Shown here piece after piece: positions 1 through 5,670 of a stretch of 10,113 nt of DNA. Source of the DNA: Rhizobiaceae bacterium UBA1291. GTDB taxonomy: Bacteria > Pseudomonadota > Alphaproteobacteria > Rhizobiales > Rhizobiaceae. The stretch spans positions 65,154-75,266 of the forward strand of contig DBUL01000224.1 in the NCBI GenBank assembly GCA_002307905.1. Direction: 5' to 3'. The translations under genes and the position numbers were made by a program. The first letter of the stretch is position 1, and every line of letters starts with the position of its first letter. The notes under the pieces are model-generated. The model was given only the letters and a program-made list of their open reading frames with translations, did no database searches and was not told the DNA's origin.

Positions 1-736
1 TGGTGAGGATCATCGCCGAGTAGTATCCGCCTGCACTGGGCAAGCTCAAGAGCCGACGGATAAGCATGGGTCCTGATGGGGAGTGGGCGATTGCTTCCAG
101 GCTGCATACATTGTCGATGCATCGGTCGAACGTTCTCGTCATTGGACTGAGGTAAGGGATTGGTGCGCGGCGTAAGTCGTAGCCGCACGCAGCACAAGAA
201 TGTTGCGGCACGAATTCGCTCTGGTCAAAGACTGCAATGGAGCTGTTGCAGGACGGACATCGATCGCGCAATCGACAGCCATGCTCTGTGCAAGAAACCC
301 GTGTCGCCAGCCGCCATCGACGCCGGAAATAGGGTTGCGCATCCTCGCTCAAACAGCGGCAGCAGAACTGCAGCCACGTAGAACTGTCGCGTTGCCCGTT
401 GTAGCGTAGCGGCAGCAAGAGCTGTTTGGGCGGATCCTGCGACAATGTCATCGCCGCGAGCTGATCGGGCGCGACGCCCGTTTTGGCATACAGCAGGTTT
501 GCTATGTCGGCTGGCAACCTCAGATCGAGGGCGGCCGACCACATTCCCGGATTAAGTCCGAGCACGCGCGCGAATGCTTTCGGGGCTACCCCATTGGCAT
601 AGGCAAGCCGGTGCAACCAGCTTGATAGCAATTCGTCTGGCTGCGGCGTCACGGTGACCGGCCACAGGTCAGAAACCACGTCACCATATCGTTCGCGAAT
701 GCTGATTGCCGGCGTGCGCGCGTCGGCCGTCGTCAT
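1..736 (-). CDS. tniQ: TniQ family transposition protein (C-terminus off the window)
   Basis: TniQ is the third protein of Tn5053/Tn402-type transposition and is related to TnsD/TniQ target-selection proteins. The frame is open for 245 codons from the ATG at 736 to the left edge, so only the N-terminal part is seen. Around residues 32-46 there is a PQPDELLSSWLHRLA segment, the hallmark opening of TniQ (a 'P.p.Esl.SwL.RlA' pattern). A cysteine/histidine-rich zinc-ribbon region follows: C125-x2-C128, C149-x2-H152-x-C154, C160-x2-C163 and C181-x2-C184. The start is well supported because its ATG overlaps the TGA of the tniB frame (ATGA, 733-736), a usual sign of translational coupling. The premature stop in tniB may therefore lower tniQ translation. 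Family members are often around 400 residues, so roughly 150 residues are missing to the left. Confidence 0.85.
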   Translation of the reverse strand, partial: MTTADARTPAISIRERYGDVVSDLWPVTVTPQPDELLSSWLHRLAYANGVAPKAFARVLGLNPGMWSAALDLRLPADIANLLYAKTGVAPDQLAAMTLSQDPPKQLLLPLRYNGQRDSSTWLQFCCRCLSEDAQPYFRRRWRLATRVSCTEHGCRLRDRCPSCNSSIAVFDQSEFVPQHSCAACGYDLRRAPIPYLSPMTRTFDRCIDNVCSLEAIAHSPSGPMLIRRLLSLPSAGGYYSAMILT

Positions 737-1608
737 AGAAGGCTCTCGCGCAAGGCCCTGCTGCGCCGCTGCGAGACCGGCACATGGTGCAGTTCGTCGA
801 TTCCGGTCTTGGTGATGCGTTCGCTCCCGGATCTGATCGCCGGGACAGCTGCCTTGGTGACGATGGTGACGATTTCACCGATCAGGCCTTCCGACAGGCT
901 GAATATTAGCCGGGCCAACGGTTAGGTCGACAAATCCGAGCTTTTGGCCAGCGGCAAAGCGGCTTCGAGACTGTCGAGCAGCATGAGATAGTTCTCGTCA
1001 TATTGCCAGCGTGGAACTGCGACCAGGTCGAAGCGGCTCGCCATCTCGCTGGTGGCGTTGATAAAATCGCAGACGGCCACCTCGCCAATCAGCACCGGCG
1101 AGATGTCATACTGGCGGCCAATCCGCCGCAGGAAAGCAAATACGGCTTCGACGTCGCGCGCACGGCCCCGCAACGCATTGTGGAACTCGTCGAAAATCAG
1201 CACCCTCGGCCTGACGCTGGCCAACAAGTGATCGAGTTGCTCGGCCTTGCGGCCGAGGTTCCACATATCGGCGCCGGGCGCCCGCAGCGCCTGGAGAATG
1301 CTGGCATAGAAATGGCCAAGGCCGGCGCCTTCGCGTGTCTGGGCTATCCATACCCTTTGCTTGGGCGAGGTTCTCAGGTGCTCGACGGCGAACCGCTCGG
1401 CAATCATCGTCTTACCGTTGGCGTAGGGGCCGACCAACATCAGCCCCTGGGTTCGCAAAGACGGAGGCCGTAACAGAAGCTCGGCAAGTCGCCGATGGCT
1501 ATCCTGGGCGGCATGATGCCCTATCCACCGTGGCGCGCGGATATAGGCGATCCTTTCCTCCTGATCACGGTCAAGATACGGTCGGACGTGCTCGAGCAAA
1601 TGATCCAC
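733..1608 (-). pseudogene. tniB: TniB AAA ATPase, interrupted by an in-frame TAA
   Basis: TniB is the ATP-dependent partner of the TniA transposase, related to TnsC and MuB. The first 228 codons show Walker A GPYANGKT at residues 60-67, Walker B VLIFDEFHN at about 136-144, and a likely arginine-finger segment SRF near 191-193. A TAA at 924-922 then stops the frame after DLST. The same frame continues directly as PLARLIFSLSEGLIGEI and on to a TGA at 735-733; LSEG.iGEi and AIRSG.ERI are the normal C-terminal signature of TniB. The whole frame is 291 codons plus stop, about the usual size (roughly 300). This is therefore a nonsense codon, not a frameshift. The start is taken as GTG at 1608, five bases after the tniA stop, with a purine-rich GGTGGAGG about 12-20 bases upstream. 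A 228-residue truncated ATPase could still be made, but it would lack the C-terminal region. Confidence 0.85.
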
Positions 1609-1613
1609 TATTG

Positions 1614-3266
1614 CTACCAGTCCTCCACCGGCAAGCGGCTCTTCTGGCGCGGGGGATGCTCGGCGGGAGGAGGCGTCCGCGGTTGCATGACCGCATAAGA
1701 CTTCTCCGCCGCAGCGGCATGGGCCTTGCGGACAGCATCACGCAACTGGCGCCTGGAGGGTTTCGCCGATTGCACAATGGCTGCGATCTCGCGGCGGAGC
1801 GCCACCTTCTCAGTGCTTGAGCGGTGGTTTGCCGCACGCCGACGGGTGCGTTCCGCCTCATGCTCCCACAGCGTCACTGACGTCAGTTGGCCGTCGCGTC
1901 GCTCGACCGGCCGAAACTGTCTTGTTTCCGGGTCGCGGATGTAAACATGGCTGATGTCACGGGGGTCGTATCGCACCTCAAGCTTTCCGAGCCGGTCACG
2001 TTCGGGAACGACGGCGCTCAGCCACGGCGAATAATAGTGCATGGCGAACATGCTGATCCCTTGCGGTGACAATTGCCTTTCCGTCCCCGGCAAGAACGAC
2101 AACAGCACGCGCTGCGGGTCATCGTCGAAACGAGGCAGGGCGGTTGCGTTTCGCTGCCATTCCGTCATGGGGACATTCAGGGTCTTGGAATTTTCCTGCA
2201 GGTTGTGATCGATCACGGCCAGCGCAACGCAACGCTCCAGATCGGCGAAGCTCACGCAGGCGCGCCGCTCGGATGGATATTCGTCGCGGTGGGCCACCGA
2301 ACGGCCCGAAGAGCCCGGGTAGGTTGCGAGGACCGCGTTGAGCTTTCCCAGCAGCCGTTCAACCACGCCGCCTTGATGGACCCGGCCGCGATCGCGATAC
2401 CGGATCCTGATCCCATAATCATCACATCCTCGCTGGAAGGCATGTCCCTTGAATTCCATCGCCGAGTCCGTGACGAGCAACTGCGGCCGACCGAACATCG
2501 GCCAGGCGTGATTGAGATTGCGCGCTGCAAGCCATGTATCTTTCGGGCACATGGCTTGGGCGAGACAAAGCGCAACGGACAGAACCGACGGCTTTTCCAA
2601 GGTGAGGCAGAAGCCGACGATGGATCGTGTCGCCACGTCGGTGATAACAGTCAAATATGGGCGGCCGACGAACACACCGGCACCATCGACCACCTCCACG
2701 AAATGGATATCAGTCGGCGTATGGTCGATTTGGCAGACGGCGAGCGGGTGTGGCGCATGGATATAGCCGGGACGCGGCTTCAGCCGCAGCAAGTACTTTG
2801 GATTGGCTGATCGCTTCTTCGCGATCTCTTCAGGCGAAAACAACATCGGGATGCGCCGAGCGACTGTCACATATGAGGGAACGGCAAGACCGGCTTCCTC
2901 GCACCGCGCGCGGATCTCGTCGACCACGGGAGCAAGTGGGGTCGGCTCAAGCGTCAGCCACTTCTCGCGAAGTGTCGCCGCGATGATCGCCTCCACCTGT
3001 TCCGGCAGCCGCTTGCGCCGACTGACAGCGGTGCGAGGAAGCAAGCTGGTCACAGTGCGATCGGCTCGGTAACGGGCCAGGAGATTATAGATTTGCCGGG
3101 TGGTGAGCCGCAGTTCAGCCGCCGCGCGTTTGATGGCAGCATGTTTCGGATTGCCGCCATCCAGGATTTTGTCCAGCTCGCGGGCCATTCGACGCGCCAT
3201 CGACCAGTGCTCGTCCGAGACCGGGCGCGCCGGCGGCGAGCTTCGATCGTGAAATCGCTTTGGCAA
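1614..3266 (-). CDS. tniA: TniA, DDE transposase of a Tn5053/Tn402-like element
   Basis: TniA is a Mu/retroviral-integrase-type transposase that cuts and joins the transposon ends. The 550-residue product matches the family size (about 560). An N-terminal DNA-binding part has an HTH-like stretch (AAAELRLTTRQIYNLLARY, about 48-66). The integrase core follows with catalytic D181 in CQIDHT, D267 in LVTDSAMEF and E303 in GGVVERLLG; 35 residues separate the last two, the canonical DD35E spacing. A Mu-type C-terminal beta domain and a basic tail with many Arg/Lys come after. The start is a TTG at 3266, since a stop lies six codons upstream in frame; GAGG sits a few bases before it. A later GTG (residue 16) or ATG (residue 23) could also serve. 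The gene ends in TAG, five bases before tniB. It appears intact. Confidence 0.92.
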   Translation of the reverse strand: MPKRFHDRSSPPARPVSDEHWSMARRMARELDKILDGGNPKHAAIKRAAAELRLTTRQIYNLLARYRADRTVTSLLPRTAVSRRKRLPEQVEAIIAATLREKWLTLEPTPLAPVVDEIRARCEEAGLAVPSYVTVARRIPMLFSPEEIAKKRSANPKYLLRLKPRPGYIHAPHPLAVCQIDHTPTDIHFVEVVDGAGVFVGRPYLTVITDVATRSIVGFCLTLEKPSVLSVALCLAQAMCPKDTWLAARNLNHAWPMFGRPQLLVTDSAMEFKGHAFQRGCDDYGIRIRYRDRGRVHQGGVVERLLGKLNAVLATYPGSSGRSVAHRDEYPSERRACVSFADLERCVALAVIDHNLQENSKTLNVPMTEWQRNATALPRFDDDPQRVLLSFLPGTERQLSPQGISMFAMHYYSPWLSAVVPERDRLGKLEVRYDPRDISHVYIRDPETRQFRPVERRDGQLTSVTLWEHEAERTRRRAANHRSSTEKVALRREIAAIVQSAKPSRRQLRDAVRKAHAAAAEKSYAVMQPRTPPPAEHPPRQKSRLPVEDW

Positions 3267-3301
3267 AGGGCCTCGCTGAAATCATTAGCTGATAATCGTC
3301 T

Positions 3302-3336
3302 CCAGTTTAGCGCCAGAACCCAACTGGCGTATGACA
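3302..3336 (-). repeat. Candidate right terminus of the tni transposon
   Basis: Read on the minus strand from 3336 the sequence begins TGTCATACGCCAGTTGGG. Tn5053/Tn402 and Tn552-type ends begin with TGTCA, and tniA lies next to one end in these elements, which fits the distance of about 70 bp. The stretch holds overlapping inverted repeats on the plus strand: CGCCAG (3311-3316) with CTGGCG (3324-3329), and CCAGTT (3302-3307) with AACTGG (3321-3326), which could be transposase-binding units. The five bases just outside, TTCCC at 3337-3341, would be the target duplication if the call is right. The other end is not in the window, so this cannot be confirmed here. Confidence 0.4.
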
Positions 3337-3349
3337 TTCCCCGGATTGA

Positions 3350-3576
3350 AATCTGGAAGTAAAAGCCACAACGGAGGCGACCGTCAAACGCTTTCACTAC
3401 GACGACCACGACCAGGCGCGAAATCATCTCGCCAACTTCATCAGTCTTACAACTTCGGGCGAATACTGAAGACCCTTCGCCGCCTCACGCTTCGAGTTCA
3501 TAGTCAAATGCCGGACTTCAGAACCGAACGATACACAACTGATCCACCCTACCAAAGGCCGGGCCAGAACACATAG
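3350..3576 (+). pseudogene. Decayed IS481-family transposase, C-terminal remnant
   Basis: Pieces of the characteristic C-terminus of IS481-family DDE transposases can be read across two frames. Frame 2 gives ATVKRFHYDDHDQ and then HLANFI (3377-3441), where family members have EATVKRYHYD.HDQL..HLA.F. Frame 1 gives SYNFGRILKTLRRLT (3445-3489), matching AYNF.RRLKTL.GLT. Frame 2 resumes with EFIVKCRTSEP (3494-3526), matching YEFICK.WTSEP, and frame 1 ends with ERYTTDPPYQRPGQNT and TAG (3526-3576), matching ERF...P.HQ.PG.NT. At least three frame changes are needed, so the gene is dead. Only about the last 70 residues remain; no trace of the catalytic part is seen to the left, where a TGA lies at 3347 and the tni element is proposed to begin at 3336. 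The family call rests on remembered motifs but several independent blocks agree in order and spacing. Confidence 0.75.
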
Positions 3577-3584
3577 GCCATCCA

Positions 3585-3609
3585 GAACGCGATCACTGAA
3601 CGCGATCAC
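3585..3609. repeat. 12-bp tandem direct repeat at the araC 3' end
   Basis: GAACGCGATCAC occurs at 3585-3596 and again at 3598-3609, a period of 13 bp. The right copy covers the araC stop codon and the left copy lies just outside, between araC and the IS481 remnant. It could be a small slippage duplication or a scar of an insertion. No function is evident. Confidence 0.7.
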
Positions 3610-4559
3610 AGCTCGCTTCTGTATACGCCTGGCGATACACCGGTCACATTGCGGAATGCTCGGCAGAAATGACTTTGATCCGTAAAACCACAGTCGAGAG
3701 CGATGACCTTAATTGGAATATTGCTATGGCTTAGCATCTCCTTTGCCTTGGCCACTCGAGCGCGGACGACATACTGATAGGGGGATATCCCGAAAGCTAC
3801 CTTGAATCTGCGACAGAAATGGAAGGTGCTCATCGCTGCGACGCAGGCTAGCTGGTCGAGGTCGATTTTTTCGGAAAGGCGCGATTCGATCAGGTCGACG
3901 ACCCTGTGCCTTTGCGCCGCCGTAAGCCCGACATCCCGCTCATCGGGCAGGCGGACCTGGGCGTAGTGCCGCAGAAGGTGCACAGCGAGCAGGCTGCGAA
4001 CGGCGTCCACCATCAGGCGCTGACCGAATCCATCAGATTTCAGTTCGACTTCGAGCATGTCGAAACAGTTTTGGATATGCGGGTCCTCAGCCGAAACGCA
4101 GTCTGCGATCTCAATCGAGAGTGGATCGCGACAAAAGACGCTTTGGGCTGCGGTCTCGATTTCACTGTGGGAAAGATAAATGTGACGGACCTGTATCGGA
4201 TCGCGCCAAGTCCAGGTGGACACCTCGGCTCGGGTCAGAATCGACACCCGTCCAGGAACGACGACTCGTTCCTCGCATGTCCTACCTTCGCTGCGGCGCA
4301 TAGAGGTCGGGCTGCTGCCGTAGCCGACAATCATATAGTCGCGCATCTGCGGGATCGCGGCGGATTGGCCAAGGTAGTGATAGCCCTTCAGGCAGATGCC
4401 GCTCCAGTCCCGGTCCGAGGAATCCAAGGTCTGAACGCCAGGAATCCATTCGGGAATCCGTTCCGGCGGGACCAGCGCCCTTGCCGTTGCCCTGTTGCGT
4501 CCGGCCTCGGCCGTGTCCGCGGCACAGGACGCCATGTCGGGAGGCTGGCGGGCAATCAT
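3606..4559 (-). CDS. AraC/XylS-family transcriptional regulator
   Basis: A 317-residue regulator of the AraC family. The last 90 or so residues form the double helix-turn-helix domain: first HTH around LDQLACVAAMSTFHFCRRFK, then the linker GISPYQYVVRARVAKAKEML, and the second HTH with IALDCGFTDQSHFCRAFRNVTGVSP, which closely follows the family signature (A...GF.d.shF.r.Fk...G.sP..yR). The N-terminal 200 residues should hold the ligand-sensing and dimerisation part and are not recognisable in detail. The start is set at the ATG at 4559, which overlaps the iclR stop as ATGA; an ATG eight codons later (4535) is an alternative. The frame stays open upstream to 4961, but that extension is the out-of-frame reading of iclR and is not a real N-terminus. 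Its place beside a divergent catabolic operon suggests it activates those genes. If its translation depends on ribosomes finishing iclR, the nonsense codon in iclR would reduce its expression. Confidence 0.85.
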   Translation of the reverse strand: MIARQPPDMASCAADTAEAGRNRATARALVPPERIPEWIPGVQTLDSSDRDWSGICLKGYHYLGQSAAIPQMRDYMIVGYGSSPTSMRRSEGRTCEERVVVPGRVSILTRAEVSTWTWRDPIQVRHIYLSHSEIETAAQSVFCRDPLSIEIADCVSAEDPHIQNCFDMLEVELKSDGFGQRLMVDAVRSLLAVHLLRHYAQVRLPDERDVGLTAAQRHRVVDLIESRLSEKIDLDQLACVAAMSTFHFCRRFKVAFGISPYQYVVRARVAKAKEMLSHSNIPIKVIALDCGFTDQSHFCRAFRNVTGVSPGVYRSEL

Positions 4560-5347
4560 GGGGCGAAATCCGCCACACGCCGGACAAGCGAGACCATGCG
4601 CTCTGCCACGTCGCTCTCGATCCATTCGCGGGTCAGGGAATGTGACGAGCCGCCGCAGTTGAATGCCAGCACCGGCGACCCGTCGCGCGGCACTAGGGGC
4701 ACGGCGACGGAATTCACGTCGTCGCGCCATTCGCCATACGAAGTGCAGTAGCCGCGCTTGAGGTAGTTGTCGATCGCCGCCTCGACCCCCGGCTGGACCA
4801 GCGCCCAATTCTGTCCTTCGTGATGGCGCAGTTGATCTTAGATCTCGTTGTGTCCGTTCGTCACCATGGCGGCGATGGTGGCGCGGCCCGCGGCTGTGGT
4901 TGCCATCTTGATGTGGGCGCCCACTTCGATAGCCAAGGTCAGCGCATTCGTTCCCTTGCACCTTTCAAGATACACCATCGACATCTTGTCGCGCCCGACC
5001 ATCGCCACCGGCAGACCGGTATAGTCGGCCAATTCCTGCATCAGCGGCTTGGACAGTTTCCGCAGGGGAAGACCTGCAAGGCATGCATAGCCAAGCGTCA
5101 GGACGGGCGGGGCCAGCCTGTAACGAGCCGTGTCGGCGTTGTGGCTGAGATAACCCAGCTTGTGCAGCGTGTAGGTCAGCCGCGAGATGGTGGATTTGGA
5201 CATTCCGGTGCGCTGCACGAAGTCTCGGTTGCCAAGCGCCTCTCCCTCCCGATCGAAGGCGCGCAGGATGTCCAGGCCGCGCGCAAGGGCGACGACGAAA
5301 TTGCGGTCCTGCTCCAGTTCGGGACTGGGCTCCTTCCTTGGTCTCAT
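4556..5347 (-). pseudogene. IclR-family regulator, interrupted by an in-frame TAA
   Basis: The gene reads as a complete IclR-family regulator of 264 sense-plus-stop positions, the usual size, apart from one internal TAA at 4840-4838 (codon 170). Before it lie the winged HTH (RGLDILRAFDREGEALGNRDF, then TGMSKSTISRLTYTLHKLGYL, residues about 23-72) and the first half of the effector domain (DKMSMVYLERCKG, AAGRA). After it the same frame continues with DQLRHHEGQ, GYCTSYGEWRDDVNSVAVPL, AFNCGGSS and ends with VRRVADFAP, the expected second half of the effector domain. The start is the ATG at 5347, preceded by a strong AGGGGGGAG; an upstream ATG at 5407 has no such support. The TGA at 4558-4556 overlaps the araC start. 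A truncated 169-residue protein with an intact HTH could be made and might bind DNA without ligand control. The divergent position suggests it normally represses the hydrolase/BVMO operon and itself. Confidence 0.85.
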
Positions 5348-5377
5348 CCGGCTCCCCCCTAGGTGCGACCCGTGCGG

Positions 5378-5407
5378 AGAGTAGCCCGACACGAATACTT
5401 CCGTCAA
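5378..5407 (-). promoter_or_regulatory. Possible sigma-70-like promoter of iclR
   Basis: On the minus strand TTGACG (5407-5402) and TACTCT (5383-5378) lie 18 bp apart. The -35 matches five of six consensus bases; the -10 is weak but keeps TA...T. Transcription would begin near 5371, leaving a leader of about 25 bases with the strong ribosome site before the ATG at 5347. One arm of an inverted repeat (5393-5399) falls in the spacer, which would suit autoregulation. Confidence 0.35.
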
Positions 5408-5424
5408 TATGCAGAATAGTATTC
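5393..5424. repeat. Inverted repeat GAATACT / AGTATTC
   Basis: GAATACT at 5393-5399 is matched by its exact reverse complement AGTATTC at 5418-5424, with 18 bases between. The right arm also forms a small dyad by itself, GAATA-G-TATTC (5414-5424), and runs directly into the 6-3-6 palindrome at 5422. The arms flank the -35 of the proposed iclR promoter. Confidence 0.5.
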
Positions 5425-5436
5425 CGCTGTGCGGAA
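5422..5436. promoter_or_regulatory. 15-bp palindrome, candidate IclR operator 1
   Basis: TTCCGC-TGT-GCGGAA is a perfect inverted repeat with 6-bp arms and a 3-bp centre. IclR-family regulators commonly bind palindromes of about this length next to their own gene. It lies about 75 bp upstream of the iclR start, just upstream of its proposed -35 box. The assignment is by position and shape only. Confidence 0.55.
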
Positions 5437-5470
5437 CTCATTCTGGCCATCTTTGCTGTCTCGACACGAA

Positions 5471-5488
5471 TTGGCGGGCATGCGCCAA
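5471..5488. repeat. 18-bp inverted repeat TTGGCG-N6-CGCCAA
   Basis: TTGGCG at 5471-5476 and CGCCAA at 5483-5488 are exact reverse complements, six bases apart, and a GCATGC lies in the centre. It is another possible protein-binding dyad in the divergent region; which regulator would use it is unknown. Confidence 0.4.
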
Positions 5489-5502
5489 GCCATCGGCGCC
5501 GA

Positions 5503-5546
5503 GCAAGAACGTGCAACACTTCAGGCAAGAACGTTCAATACAGGCA
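5503..5546 (+). promoter_or_regulatory. 22-bp-period direct repeat, candidate AraC-family site
   Basis: Two adjacent units begin with the identical GCAAGAACGT (5503-5512 and 5525-5534). The likeness continues as K-CAA-Y-AC, so 15 of the first 17 positions agree. The period of 22 bp is two turns of the helix. AraC/XylS-family activators typically bind two tandem half-sites on one face of the DNA at about 21-bp spacing, so this is a natural site for the neighbouring AraC protein, oriented toward the hydrolase operon. Confidence 0.55.
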
Positions 5547-5603
5547 ACATCGGCGCCTTCTACGTTCAGTGTCGTGGATGGGGAGGCATCCGACTCGCTC
5601 TGC

Positions 5604-5618
5604 CGGACCAATGGTCCG
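5604..5618. promoter_or_regulatory. 15-bp palindrome, candidate IclR operator 2
   Basis: CGGACCA-A-TGGTCCG is a perfect dyad, equally readable as CGGACC-AAT-GGTCCG with the same 6-3-6 architecture as the palindrome at 5422, although the arms differ in sequence. It lies about 52 bp before the hydrolase start, where a bound repressor would block transcription; as RNA it could instead form a short leader hairpin. Confidence 0.45.
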
Positions 5619-5670
5619 ATGCGAAGTCGGGATGCTAGACAGGCCGGAATATCTCTGGGAGGAGAAAGAG

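Larger units (their letters stand above)
1..3336 (-). mobile_element. Tn5053/Tn402-like transposon, transposition module (partial)
   Basis: Three genes on one strand in the order tniA-tniB-tniQ form the transposition module of Tn5053/Tn402-type elements: a DDE transposase, an AAA ATPase that helps choose and commit the target, and a zinc-ribbon TniQ. The right boundary is proposed at 3336, where the minus strand begins TGTCA, the terminal bases known for this family, about 70 bp upstream of tniA. The left part, including any resolvase gene, resolution site, cargo and the second end, lies outside the window. tniB contains a premature stop, so the copy may be immobile unless the stop is an error or is complemented. 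The family assignment is firm from gene order and motifs; the exact boundary is inferred. Confidence 0.8.
5348..5670. promoter_or_regulatory. Divergent control region between iclR-araC and the catabolic operon
   Basis: This 323-bp gap has no convincing gene; the open frames in it have no start signal or recognisable protein. It separates two outward-facing transcription units and must hold the promoters of both. It is unusually rich in symmetric sequence: an inverted repeat at 5393-5424, a 6-3-6 palindrome at 5422-5436, an 18-bp inverted repeat at 5471-5488, a 22-bp-period direct repeat at 5503-5546 and a second 6-3-6 palindrome at 5604-5618. The mix of palindromes and direct repeats fits joint control by the adjacent IclR and AraC proteins. 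I cannot place the rightward promoter with confidence. Confidence 0.75.

Noticed and set aside
225..542. Minus-strand open frame of 105 codons at the left edge
   Set aside because: It overlaps tniQ in another frame; tniQ shows the family opening motif and ordered zinc-ribbon cysteines.
2073..2810. Plus-strand open frame of 245 codons inside tniA
   Set aside because: It is antisense to the transposase core, whose DD35E residues and spacing are exact.
4834..4844. GATCT-T-AGATC palindrome at the iclR nonsense codon
   Set aside because: The dyad is created by the TAA itself within coding sequence; I take it as coincidence rather than an operator or restriction-linked signal.
4560..4961. An upstream extension of the araC frame that would give a 451-residue protein
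   Set aside because: The added part is Arg/Gly-rich nonsense and is the out-of-frame reading of iclR, whose own frame codes for conserved IclR sequence. The ATGA overlap at 4556-4559 gives a natural start.
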